A stretch of 20,946 nt of DNA, from positions 1-20,946 of the forward strand of contig CBDUYD010000033.1 in assembly GCA_965371355.1 (NCBI GenBank), given 5' to 3'. The position numbers were made by a program, and so were the translations under genes. The notes beneath the pieces are model-generated. The model was not told the DNA's origin. It saw only the letters and a list, made by a program, of their open reading frames with translations, and did no database searches. This document shows positions 1 to 7,666 of the stretch, piece by piece (positions within the stretch are counted from its first letter, which is position 1; every line of letters starts with the position of its first letter). This stretch comes from JASJHI01 sp965371355. GTDB lineage: Bacteria > Actinomycetota > Acidimicrobiia > Acidimicrobiales > Ilumatobacteraceae.

Positions 1-38
1 GAGTGGGATGACCCCGAGAGGAATGACCCGGGAGGAAT

Positions 39-82
39 GGTGCCGGGTGAGACGGCGCCGGGTGAGACGGTGCCGGGTAGAG
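39..82. repeat. 15-bp tandem repeat downstream of the sigma-factor gene
   Basis: Two near-identical 15-bp units (39-53 and 54-68, one T/C difference) and a third unit with a one-base deletion (69-82) lie directly beyond the stop of the sigma-factor gene. The consensus is GGTGCCGGGTGAGAC. The preceding bases 12-38 hold looser relatives of the same unit (GGAATGACCCGGGAG). No gene is supported in 1-90, and I see no clean hairpin. It may be a slippage-generated spacer. Confidence 0.8.
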
Positions 83-90
83 GGTGTGTT

Positions 91-852
91 TCAGGCGACG
101 CCGGAAGCCGTGAGACGGGCGCGCAGGTGCAGCACCGACTTGGTGTGGATCTGCGACACGCGGCTCTTGGTGACGCCGATCACCTCACCGATCTCGTCGA
201 GCGTGAGGCCCTCGTCGTAGTAGAGCGAGAGGACGAGCTTCTCGCGCTCGGGCAGCTTGCGGATCTCGTCGTGCATCGCCTCGCTCAACTCGCGGTCTTC
301 GACGCTGGCGGTCGGCGAGTTCGAACCGGGCCCCTCGACCTCGGCCGGCTCGGCACCCGCGGCGATCGCCCGGTCGAGTGGGCCGATGGTGGTGGAGGAG
401 ATCGACTTCAACCATTTCGCGAGTTCGGGCTCGCCGATGCGGAGCGCCTCGGCCAGTTCCTCATCGGTCGGTGCGCGACCGAGCCGGTGCTCGAGACCGG
501 TCATCGCGCGCTCGACCTCCTTCGCCCGGGTGCGCACCGAGCGCGGCACCCAATCGAGCTGCCGAAGCCCGTCGTAGATCGCTCCCCGGATGCGGGGCAC
601 CGCGAACGTCTCGAACTTGACACCGCGCTCGAGGTCGAACCGCTCGATCGCATCGATCAATCCGAACACACCCGAGCTGACGAGGTCACCGGGATCGACA
701 CTGGAGGGAAGCCCGGCGCCGATCCGACCGGCGACGAACTTGACCAGCGGCGAGTAGTGCACGATCAGGTGATCGCGGGCGGACGTGTCCCGGTCGTCGA
801 GCCAGGTGACCCACTGCAGCTCGAGGTCGGCATCTTCGTGAACGATGCTCAT
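91..852 (-). CDS. whiG: WhiG/FliA-type RNA polymerase sigma factor
   Basis: A 253-aa alternative sigma factor of the sigma-28 (FliA/WhiG) group, which directs RNA polymerase to a dedicated promoter set. Region 2 spans about residues 28-97 and carries the family signature around SSGVFGLIDAIERFD (59-73) and the KFETFAVPRIRGA stretch (79-91). WVPRSVR (101-107) opens region 3. Region 4 spans about 188-244, with the helix-turn-helix LTLDEIGEVIGVTKSRVSQIH (216-236). The start was chosen because its ATG overlaps the recombinase stop in an ATGA, implying translational coupling. The long open frame that continues upstream is only the shadow of the recombinase gene. In Streptomyces, WhiG controls entry into sporulation; FliA controls motility elsewhere. 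No flagellar gene is visible here, so the WhiG label is preferred. The regulon in this organism is unknown. Confidence 0.92.
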   Translation of the reverse strand: MSIVHEDADLELQWVTWLDDRDTSARDHLIVHYSPLVKFVAGRIGAGLPSSVDPGDLVSSGVFGLIDAIERFDLERGVKFETFAVPRIRGAIYDGLRQLDWVPRSVRTRAKEVERAMTGLEHRLGRAPTDEELAEALRIGEPELAKWLKSISSTTIGPLDRAIAAGAEPAEVEGPGSNSPTASVEDRELSEAMHDEIRKLPEREKLVLSLYYDEGLTLDEIGEVIGVTKSRVSQIHTKSVLHLRARLTASGVA

Positions 853-1754
853 GCCCGTGGGTGCGTCTCGCGATAGGCGGCTGAGAGCCGCTCCTTGCTC
901 ACGTGTGTGTAACGCTGTGTCGTCGCGACGTCGCTGTGACCGAGCAGTTCCTGCACCGCGCGCAGATCGGCCCCGCCGTCGAGCAGGTGTGTGGCGAAGC
1001 TGTGTCGGAGCGCGTGAGGATGCGTCGGCGTGGGCGACCGGCGATCGAGGATGCGCCTCACGTCGCGCGGCGTGAGCTGGTTGCCGCGCTCGTTGGCGAA
1101 GAGGATGTCGCCACCGGCGGGTGGCACGACGTCGTGGCGGATGGCGAGCCAACGGCTGACCGCCTTGATCGCCGGCTCGCTGAGCGGCACGCGACGCTCT
1201 TTGTCGCCCTTGCCCCAGACGGTCGCGGCACCGGCGCCGAGCGCTAGCGAGCCGACCTCGAGCCCGCACAGTTCGCCGACCCTGAGACCAGATCCGTAGA
1301 GCAGTTCGAGCACCGCGTCGTCGCGGCGGCGCCGCCACTCGGGTTCGTCGGCGTCGCCAGGCGAATCGAGCATGATCGCCAGCTCGCCCCGATCGAGCAC
1401 GCGCGGAAGACGCCCGTCGCCGCCGGACACCGAGACTCCGGCCATCGGATCGCTGTCGGTCGCGCCGACGCCGACCAGCCATCGGTAGTACCGGCGCAGC
1501 GATGCGACCTTGCGGGCGATGGTCCGGCGGGCGAACCGCCGGGTCGTGAGGTACGCGAGATAGCGGCGGATCGTCGTGCGCTCGACGGCGATCGGGTCGC
1601 GGATCTCGCTGCGCTCGCACCAGGACGCGAACGACCGCAGATCGCTGCCGTAGGCCGCGACCGTATTGTCGGACAACGACGTCAGAGCGCCGGAGAACTC
1701 GTCGATGCGCCAGGATTCCACGACGCCGATCGTATTGCTCAGACCGGCGGGCAC
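849..1754 (-). CDS. xerC: XerC-type tyrosine recombinase
   Basis: A 301-aa tyrosine recombinase of the XerC/XerD size class, expected to resolve chromosome dimers at dif by strand exchange. The N-terminal SAM-like core-binding domain covers about residues 10-95. The catalytic domain has all the family residues: R158 (SGLRVGEL), K182 in the WGKGDKER beta-hairpin, H247-x2-R250 (HALRHSFATHLL), H273 (LGHSD) and the nucleophile Y282 (TTQRYTHV). The start is a GTG at 1752-1754 with a weak AGGG upstream; no ATG fits better. It sits 63 bp after dprA, and its stop overlaps the sigma-factor start (ATGA). Neighbourhood with dprA favours XerC over XerD. A mobile-element integrase is unlikely because there are no att-like repeats and the setting is a housekeeping operon. 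Confidence 0.93.
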   Translation of the reverse strand: MPAGLSNTIGVVESWRIDEFSGALTSLSDNTVAAYGSDLRSFASWCERSEIRDPIAVERTTIRRYLAYLTTRRFARRTIARKVASLRRYYRWLVGVGATDSDPMAGVSVSGGDGRLPRVLDRGELAIMLDSPGDADEPEWRRRRDDAVLELLYGSGLRVGELCGLEVGSLALGAGAATVWGKGDKERRVPLSEPAIKAVSRWLAIRHDVVPPAGGDILFANERGNQLTPRDVRRILDRRSPTPTHPHALRHSFATHLLDGGADLRAVQELLGHSDVATTQRYTHVSKERLSAAYRETHPRA

Positions 1755-1817
1755 CGCGACATCGCCCTGAACGGCATCGCGGCGAACACGACTCGTCGGA
1801 GGGTCGACGTGGTGAGG

Positions 1818-2951
1818 TCACGTCAGGTCGTCCCATCGATCGACGGCCTCGAACCAGCCACCGGTCTCGCGGAGCCACCCCTCGCGCTCGAGCCGCGCCA
1901 GCGCCATCGCCGCGTCGGCGAGCGACATCTCGAATGTCTCGACGATCTGCTCGATCGACCGGGCTTCGGTCGAACAGTGCTCGACGATGGGCGCGTGGAC
2001 CCCTCGCGGCAGCGACCGCGGATCGAACCGCGCCCGCCCGGCCCTGCGCCCGTCGAGTCCCAGCGCGGCGAGGATCTCATCGGTGTCGGTCGCCGGTGCA
2101 GCGCCGTCGCGCAGCAGGTAGTTGGTGCCGTTCGCGGCCCGTGTCTGCAGCGATCCGGGCACCGCCATCACCTCTACCTGGCGGGCCAGCGCCTCTCGGG
2201 CGGTGATCAGAGCGCCGCCCTTCTCGCGGCTCTCGACGACGACGAGGACCTCGACGAGCGCCGCCAGGATCCTGTTGCGCAGTGGGAACCGGAACTTGTC
2301 GGGCGGTGTACCCGGCGGCCACTCGGAGATGAGCACCCCCCGCTCGGCGACCGCGCTCCAGAGGTCGGCGTTCTGTTTCGGGTACGGCGAATCGGGTCCG
2401 TTGCCGACGACCGCGGCGACGGGAGCGGCGTCGGCCGCGAGCGCACCGCGATGTGCGGCCCCATCGATACCCCGGGCGAGGCCGGACACGACGACGACAC
2501 CGTTCTCGGCCAGCTCGAATCCGAACCGGGCAGCGGTCTCGCGGCCGCGCTGGGTGGCGTTGCGCGTGCCCACGATGCCGACGCGCCGGGCGTCGAGCAC
2601 ACCGAGGTCACCGCGGACGAACAGCACCGCCGGACGGTCGGGATCGTCGAGTAGCTGGGGCGGGAACCGCGGATCGTCCGGGAGGACCACGTCGACACCG
2701 GACTCGACGCACCGCGCCCAGCACGCCTCGGGCGGGCGCTCGATCGCCTGGCGTCTCCAGCACGCGGCCAGATCGGGCTCGCGACCGAACATCGCCGCGA
2801 GCGGACCGGTGGGAGCGTCCATACCCGCCGCGATGCGGAACGCCCGTTGTGGACTACCGGTCGCGAGCAGCGAGCGCAGCCGCCGGATCGTCATCCGTTG
2901 GAACCCGGCCAGAGCGGCGACGTACGCCCCACCGGGCGACGGATCGGTCAT
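1818..2951 (-). CDS. dprA: DNA-processing protein DprA (Smf)
   Basis: A 377-aa DprA, the cytoplasmic protein that binds incoming single-stranded DNA and loads RecA during transformation; it is also widely conserved in species not known to be competent. The N-terminal helical region (1-80) is followed by the DprA Rossmann fold: VGIVGTRNAT (124-133), SGLARGIDGAAHRGAL (156-171), the YPKQN stretch near 190-194, and FPLRNRI (222-228). A C-terminal winged-helix domain occupies about 320-365. The ATG overlaps the comM stop in an ATGA, so translation is probably coupled. Nothing is truncated, and the length is normal for a DprA with the C-terminal winged helix. No comEA, comEC or comF lies in the window, so natural transformation cannot be inferred from this locus alone. 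Confidence 0.95.
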   Translation of the reverse strand: MTDPSPGGAYVAALAGFQRMTIRRLRSLLATGSPQRAFRIAAGMDAPTGPLAAMFGREPDLAACWRRQAIERPPEACWARCVESGVDVVLPDDPRFPPQLLDDPDRPAVLFVRGDLGVLDARRVGIVGTRNATQRGRETAARFGFELAENGVVVVSGLARGIDGAAHRGALAADAAPVAAVVGNGPDSPYPKQNADLWSAVAERGVLISEWPPGTPPDKFRFPLRNRILAALVEVLVVVESREKGGALITAREALARQVEVMAVPGSLQTRAANGTNYLLRDGAAPATDTDEILAALGLDGRRAGRARFDPRSLPRGVHAPIVEHCSTEARSIEQIVETFEMSLADAAMALARLEREGWLRETGGWFEAVDRWDDLT

Positions 2952-4468
2952 GCCGCTGCGCTCCGCCGTGAGCCGCGACCGAAGGCGCTGCGCATCTGGA
3001 GTGCCAACGTCACCTCCTCGATCGTGATCGACGGTCGTTGTTCTCCGTTGAGATCGGCGATGGTTCGGGCGACCCGCCTGACGCGGTGATAGCCGCGCCC
3101 CGAGAGCCGGTCGAGTTCGAGATTGGTGCGCAACACGGCGGCCGCATCGCCGTCGAGTGGGGCCAGCTGGTCGAGTACCGAGGGTTCGAGGCGCCCGTTG
3201 AGCGCCCCTTGGCGGTCGAGCGCCAGCGCCCTCGCCGCGCCCACCCGCTCGGCGACCGCCTCTGTCGACTCACCCGGCCGCCCGTCGACGAGGTCGTCGA
3301 CCGCCGGGCGGTGAACGTTGACGCGCAGGTCGAACCGATCGAGCAGCGGCCCCGACAGTCGTCGGGCGTACCGTCGCAGCGCCGCCTCGTCGCACTGGCA
3401 GTCGCCGGGCGGACCCCCGCCGCACGGGCACGGGTTCATCGCCGCGACCAACAGAAAGTCGGCCGGCAGTACGGCGTGGGCGTTCGCCCGAGCCACCCTG
3501 ATGACCCCCTCCTCGAGCGGTTGGCGGAGCCCGTCGAGCACCGACGGTGAGAACTCGGCGATCTCGTCGAGGAACAGGACTCCGCGGTGCGCGAGTGATA
3601 TTTCGCCGGGTCGCAGACTGTGGGAGCCCCCGCCGACCAGCGACACCATCGAGCTGGTGTGGTGCGGGGCACGAAATGGCGGGCGCGTGACCAACCCACC
3701 GGCCGGCAGGCGCTCACCGGCGGCCGAGTACACCATTGTCGCCTGAAGCGCCCCGCTGCGATCGAGGTCGGGCAGGAGGCCCGGCAGGCGCGCCGCCAAC
3801 ATGGTCTTGCCCGACCCCGGTGGTCCGACGAACAACATGTGGTGCCCGCCGGCCGCGGCGATCTCGAGCGCCTGCCGGGCGAGCGGCTGACCGTGCACGT
3901 CGGCGAGGTCGGTGGTCGTGACGATCGGGTCGTCGGGCTCACCCGGCTCGGCCTCGGGCCACAGCGCTTCGCCGAGCAGCGCCGAGGCCAGCTCGCGGAT
4001 CGTCGACACCAGCCGCACCTCGCCCGCCGCCGCGACGCGAGCCTCGCGGGCGTTGCCCACCGGCACGACCACGTCGCACTCGCCGACCGCGCCGACCATC
4101 GGCGCGACGCCGGGCACCGATCTCACCGACCCGTCGAGACCGACCTCGCCGATGAAGGCCAGACCCTCGACCGCCGATGCGGGCATGTCGCCGTTCGCCA
4201 CGAGCACGCCGACGGCGATCGCCAGATCGAGCCCCGAGCCGGTCTTGCGCCGCGGCGATGGGGCGAGATTGACCGTGATCTTGGTGTCGGGCCAGTGGAA
4301 GTCGCTGCTGTCGACGGCCGCCCTCACCCGGTCGCGCGACTCGCGGATCGACTCATCGGGCAATCCGACGAGATGGAAGGCGGGAAGCCCCTTGCCGACG
4401 TGCACCTCGACGGTGACGCGGTGGCCCTCTGCCCCGAACAGGACAGCGGACGAAATCGATGCGAGCAT
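2948..4468 (-). CDS. comM: ComM/YifB-family Mg-chelatase-like AAA+ ATPase
   Basis: A 506-aa YifB/ComM protein. In Vibrio, ComM is a hexameric helicase that promotes branch migration during integration of transforming DNA. The N-terminal Lon-protease-like domain (about 1-165) starts with the typical MLASISSAVLFGAEG. The AAA+ core has Walker A GPPGSGKT (215-222), Walker B VLFLDE (297-302), the NPCPCG cysteine motif (345-350) and a candidate arginine finger R378 in SGPLLDRFD. The Mg-chelatase C-terminal domain follows (about 400-495). The start is supported by a GAGGAG ribosome site at 4474-4479, 5 nt before the ATG. It is the first gene of the comM-dprA-xerC-whiG run, which has short or overlapping junctions. 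Its length matches the family. Confidence 0.95.
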   Translation of the reverse strand: MLASISSAVLFGAEGHRVTVEVHVGKGLPAFHLVGLPDESIRESRDRVRAAVDSSDFHWPDTKITVNLAPSPRRKTGSGLDLAIAVGVLVANGDMPASAVEGLAFIGEVGLDGSVRSVPGVAPMVGAVGECDVVVPVGNAREARVAAAGEVRLVSTIRELASALLGEALWPEAEPGEPDDPIVTTTDLADVHGQPLARQALEIAAAGGHHMLFVGPPGSGKTMLAARLPGLLPDLDRSGALQATMVYSAAGERLPAGGLVTRPPFRAPHHTSSMVSLVGGGSHSLRPGEISLAHRGVLFLDEIAEFSPSVLDGLRQPLEEGVIRVARANAHAVLPADFLLVAAMNPCPCGGGPPGDCQCDEAALRRYARRLSGPLLDRFDLRVNVHRPAVDDLVDGRPGESTEAVAERVGAARALALDRQGALNGRLEPSVLDQLAPLDGDAAAVLRTNLELDRLSGRGYHRVRRVARTIADLNGEQRPSITIEEVTLALQMRSAFGRGSRRSAAA

Positions 4469-4528
4469 CGCAACTCCTCGAGCTGGGCCCGATTGCGTTC
4501 GGACCGGATTTCAGCGAGGAGGGGTGAA

Positions 4529-4565
4529 TCGAACCCCACGATCGAACCGTGATGTCGAACCGTGA
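4529..4565. repeat. Three 13-bp direct repeats (TCGAACC core) upstream of comM
   Basis: TCGAACC begins at 4529, 4542 and 4555, an exact 13-bp spacing. The last two copies agree over 11 bp (TCGAACCGTGA). On the comM strand the core reads GGTTCGA. The array is 61-97 bp upstream of the comM ATG. A -10-like TATCGT (4590 to 4585 on the minus strand) lies just before it. The half-site TCGAAC resembles half of the actinobacterial LexA box, but here the copies are direct rather than inverted. It is a candidate operator; the protein partner is unknown. Confidence 0.6.
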
Positions 4566-4650
4566 CGCCGCGGTGACGATCGCCACGATACCGCAGGGGT
4601 GTCGCACCGCGGGTCGAATCGTGCGACCGGGCGCAATACGGCGATCAGCC

Positions 4651-4670
4651 GCGGGCGGGTCCGCCCCCGC
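4651..4670 (-). terminator. GC-rich imperfect hairpin after the benzoate-CoA ligase stop
   Basis: GCGGGCGG (4651-4658) can pair with CCGCC...CGC (4661-4670), with a 2-nt bulge, immediately after the ligase stop codon. There is no T tract, so intrinsic termination is uncertain. The rest of the 202-bp gap between the ligase and comM holds the TCGAACC repeats and the comM leader, but no gene that I can support. Confidence 0.3.
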
Positions 4671-6200
4671 TCAGGCCCGCTCGACGCCAGGACGAAGCTT
4701 GAACCGCTGGATTTTGCCGGTCGCCGTCTTGGGCAGGTCGTCGACAATCTCGTAGCGGCGCGGACGTTTGAATCCGGCGAGTCGTTCACGGCACAGAGCG
4801 GTGAGTTCGTCGGGATCGGGTGACGTCGCCGAGGACGCCACGACGTAAGCGATCGGGCGGGTGGCGCCCGTATCGTCGCGCTCGCCGACCACGGCCGCCT
4901 CGAGTACGTCGCGATGCTCGATGAGTACCCCCTCGACCTCGGCGGGCGACACCCACTCGCCGCCCACACGCAACATGTCGTCGACGCGACCGAGGTAGGT
5001 GTGCAACCCGTTCTCACGCTCGAACAGATCGCCGGTCCTCATCCACGACCCCTCGAACGTGGCGCGCGACGTGTCGCCGAGACACCAGTATCCGGTCGCC
5101 ATCGACGGTCCCCGCACCATCAGCTGGCCGGGTTCTCCGTCCGGCTGCTCGAGGCCCGACCCGTCGACGATCCGCAGGTCGTAGCCCGGCACCGCCACGC
5201 CGCTCGTCCCGGCCGCGACCCTCCCCGGCGCGTTCGACAGGTAGATGTGGAGCAGTTCCGTCGAGCCGACACCGTCGAGGATGGTGACGCCGAAGCGTTC
5301 GCGGAACCGCTCGAACGTCTCGGCGGGCAGCGGTTCGGCGGCCGAAACACCCCATCTCACGGATGCGAAGGAGTCGCTGTCGATCTCGGATGCGAGAAGC
5401 GCCGCATAGAACGTCGGGATGCAGAAGAACAACGTCGGCCCTTCCGTCGTCACGATCTCGGCCACGAGCTGTGGCGTCGGCGGCCGTGTCGGTTCGAGCA
5501 CGGTGGTCGCGCCGACCGAGAACGGGAACGTCAGCGAGTTCCCGAGGCCGTAGGCGTGGAACATCGGACCGACGGAGAAACAACGGTCGTCCGGCCCGAT
5601 GCCGAGCACGCGATCGGCATAGGTCGCACAGGTCGCCGGGATATCACCGTGCCGGTGCATCGCCAGCTTCGGCCGACCGGTCGATCCGGACGTGCACAAC
5701 CAGAAACCGGGCGACTCTGCCCACGTCGCCCACACCGATCCGTTGGTGGCCCCGGCGACGAAGTCGGCCCATCCGATGAGATCCGCGCCACCGGCGCCGG
5801 TCGTGACGACGTCCGCCAGCTCCGGAGCGCCCGCCCTCAGATCGTCGAGCACCGCCAGGCGCGCGTCGGAGATCGTGAGGACGCGGGCCCGGGTGTCCGC
5901 CGTGATCACGCCGAGGTCGCGTCCGGGGAGCATCGGGTTCAACGGGACCGGCACGGCGCCGATCCGCATCGCCCCGAGAAAGACGGCCACGAACTCGGGC
6001 GAGTCGAGCATCACCATCGCGACGCGCTCCTCGGGGCGCACGCCGAGCGAGCGCAGGGCGCCGGCCGCCTGCTCGACGCGCTGCCTCACATCGCCGTAGG
6101 TGAACGCCTCACCGGCGCTGCGGATCGCGACCCGGTCGCCGTCGCCGGCTTCGACGTGCCGATCGACCAGCCACCGGCTCGCGTTGAACGGTTCGTGCAC
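4671..6200 (-). CDS. bclA: Benzoate-CoA ligase
   Basis: A 509-aa adenylate-forming enzyme that converts benzoate, ATP and CoA to benzoyl-CoA, AMP and PPi. It starts with the benzoate-CoA-ligase-like FNASRWLVDRHVEAGDGDRVA (5-25). The P-loop CTSGSTGRPK is at 169-178. GVGSTELLHIYLSN (310-323) closely follows the motif typical of benzoate-CoA ligases. The late YLGRVDDMLRVGGEWVSPAEVE stretch (402-423) and the catalytic lysine in PKTATGKIQRFKLR (K496) are intact. The GTG start at 6198-6200 is chosen because GGAG (6207-6210) lies 6 nt upstream and the gene begins 2 nt after boxB. The longer open frame upstream is a shadow of boxB. Context with boxB and boxC supports benzoate, or a close analogue, as substrate. 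Confidence 0.93.
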   Translation of the reverse strand: MHEPFNASRWLVDRHVEAGDGDRVAIRSAGEAFTYGDVRQRVEQAAGALRSLGVRPEERVAMVMLDSPEFVAVFLGAMRIGAVPVPLNPMLPGRDLGVITADTRARVLTISDARLAVLDDLRAGAPELADVVTTGAGGADLIGWADFVAGATNGSVWATWAESPGFWLCTSGSTGRPKLAMHRHGDIPATCATYADRVLGIGPDDRCFSVGPMFHAYGLGNSLTFPFSVGATTVLEPTRPPTPQLVAEIVTTEGPTLFFCIPTFYAALLASEIDSDSFASVRWGVSAAEPLPAETFERFRERFGVTILDGVGSTELLHIYLSNAPGRVAAGTSGVAVPGYDLRIVDGSGLEQPDGEPGQLMVRGPSMATGYWCLGDTSRATFEGSWMRTGDLFERENGLHTYLGRVDDMLRVGGEWVSPAEVEGVLIEHRDVLEAAVVGERDDTGATRPIAYVVASSATSPDPDELTALCRERLAGFKRPRRYEIVDDLPKTATGKIQRFKLRPGVERA

Positions 6201-6202
6201 GG

Positions 6203-7618
6203 TCAGCTCCGGACGTATTCGTAGTCGACCGGCTTGGTGTTGATGCCCGTTGCGGGCGGCGCGATCCAGCCCGCCATCGTGCCGGGCGTCGAGGACGGCT
6301 GCATCAGCGAGGCAACGTGTGCGCGCTCGGCGGCGCTCGGCAGCCAGCCGGGAGATGCCGTCAGCCATTCGTCGTCGGTGAGCAGTCGGCCGTCGGGGCT
6401 CACGGAGTGTCCTCGGAACGCACCGACGCGGCGGTTGAACCCGACGTGCGGCAGCCGGAACCGCATGTCGATGCCGGACTCGGCGAGGATCCGGTTCCAG
6501 CGGCGCACACCCTTCTCGCAGTCGGCGGTGTACTCGCTGCGCAGTTCGTGGTTCACGAGACCCCGTGCGGTCATCGTCTCGTCCGCGATCGCCCCATCGG
6601 CCACGGTGAGGTACGTGTCGTCGAGGTCGAGGAGCACGTGATCATCGTCGTAGCCCTGCTCGCCGAACCTCCCCTTCAGCCCCGCGGCGTAGTAGTTGGC
6701 GGCGTTTGTCGAGCGCTCGGACCCGAAGAGGTCGAGCGACACCGAGTAGTGGAAGTTGATGTACCGCTGGAGCGTGTCGAGGTCGACGCCACCGCGCGCT
6801 GAGATGTCGGCGGTGTCGTATTCGTTCATCAGCTCGGCGGTGCGCTGCACCACGCGGCCCACGCCGGTGGCACCGACGAACATGTGGTGCGCCTCTTCCT
6901 TCAGCATGAACTCACACGTCCGGCTCAGCGGATCGAACGCCGATTCGCGGAGCGCACCGAGCTGGTACTTGCCGTCGCGATCGGTGAAGTAGGTGAACAT
7001 GAAGAACGACAACCAGTCGGGGGTCGGTTCGTTGAACGCCCCGAGAATGCGCGGCTGGTCAACGTCGCCCGAGCGGCGTTGGAGCATCGCGTCGGCCTCG
7101 TCGCGACCGTCTCGGCCGAAGTACCGGTGGAGCAGGTACACCATCGCCCAGAGGTGACGGCCCTCCTCGACGTTGACCTGGAAGAGGTTGCGCAGGTCGT
7201 ACATACTCGGTGCGGTCGCGCCGAGGTGGCGTTGTTGCTCGACCGAAGCCGGCTCGGTGTCGCCCTGCACGACGATCAGGCGTCGCAGATCGGCACGGAA
7301 CTCACCGGGTACCTCGTGCCACACCGGTTCGCCCTTCCTGTCGCCGAACCCGACGACCCGATCGGGTTCGGGCTCGGAGAGGAAGATGCCCCAGCGATAG
7401 TCGGGCATCCGCACGTGGCCGAAGTGGGCCCATCCCTCGCGCCCGACATCGACCGCGGTCCGCAGGTAGACCTCGTTCTCTTGGAAGCCCACCGGCCCCA
7501 TCTCGCCCCACCACTCGGCGAAGCGCGGCTGCCAGTTCTCGAGCGCTCGCCGGAGGCGACGGTCATCGGCAAGGTTGACGTTGTTCGGGATGCGTTCGGA
7601 GTAGTCGATGCTGGTCAT
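6203..7618 (-). CDS. boxB: Benzoyl-CoA 2,3-epoxidase, oxygenase subunit BoxB
   Basis: A 471-aa class I di-iron oxygenase that, with electrons from the reductase BoxA, epoxidises the ring of benzoyl-CoA. The length is that of known BoxB proteins. Two ExxH iron-binding pairs are visible: E152-x2-H155 in VNVEEGRHLW and E242-x2-H245 in LKEEAHHMFVG. E122 and D213 are likely further ligands, by analogy with the BoxB metal site. The ATG at 7616-7618 has GAGGA (7624-7628) 5 nt upstream. The gene lies 34 bp after boxC and 2 bp before the CoA ligase. BoxA is not in the window, so the electron donor must be encoded elsewhere or be a different reductase. Confidence 0.95.
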   Translation of the reverse strand: MTSIDYSERIPNNVNLADDRRLRRALENWQPRFAEWWGEMGPVGFQENEVYLRTAVDVGREGWAHFGHVRMPDYRWGIFLSEPEPDRVVGFGDRKGEPVWHEVPGEFRADLRRLIVVQGDTEPASVEQQRHLGATAPSMYDLRNLFQVNVEEGRHLWAMVYLLHRYFGRDGRDEADAMLQRRSGDVDQPRILGAFNEPTPDWLSFFMFTYFTDRDGKYQLGALRESAFDPLSRTCEFMLKEEAHHMFVGATGVGRVVQRTAELMNEYDTADISARGGVDLDTLQRYINFHYSVSLDLFGSERSTNAANYYAAGLKGRFGEQGYDDDHVLLDLDDTYLTVADGAIADETMTARGLVNHELRSEYTADCEKGVRRWNRILAESGIDMRFRLPHVGFNRRVGAFRGHSVSPDGRLLTDDEWLTASPGWLPSAAERAHVASLMQPSSTPGTMAGWIAPPATGINTKPVDYEYVRS

Positions 7619-7627
7619 CGTGTTCCT

Positions 7628-7666
7628 CGGGTGCGGGGTTCGGGTGCGGGGTTCAGGTGCGGGTCG
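7628..7666. repeat. 13-bp tandem repeat at the boxC-boxB junction
   Basis: Two exact copies of CGGGTGCGGGGTT (7628-7640, 7641-7653) are followed by a partial copy (7654-7666). The array spans the boxC stop codon and most of the 34-bp gap before boxB. It does not disturb the boxB ribosome-binding site. Slippage-generated spacer is the simplest reading. Confidence 0.75.

Noticed and set aside
849..1754. Possibility that the tyrosine recombinase is a phage or island integrase
   Set aside because: Size, catalytic spacing and position between dprA and a sigma factor match XerC. No att repeats, tRNA or cargo genes are nearby.
853..1878. Long upstream extension of the sigma-factor reading frame (total 595 codons)
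   Set aside because: The extension is arginine-rich, has no sigma homology and lies over the recombinase gene in another frame. The ATGA start at 852 gives a normal-length WhiG.
4515..4545. tRNA T-arm-like sequence (minus strand GGGGTTCGATTCACCCC)
   Set aside because: The GTTCGATTC core looks like a T-loop, but the flanking stem does not pair in the normal register and no acceptor, D or anticodon arms can be built upstream. The core belongs to the 13-bp repeat array.
3620..4552. Plus-strand open frame of 310 codons opposite comM
   Set aside because: Its composition is the arginine/histidine-rich pattern of an antisense shadow in high-GC DNA, and comM is complete on the other strand.
4914..6224. 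Plus-strand open frame of 436 codons opposite the CoA ligase
   Set aside because: Low-complexity, highly charged translation without motifs; the opposite strand encodes an intact ligase with all its motifs.
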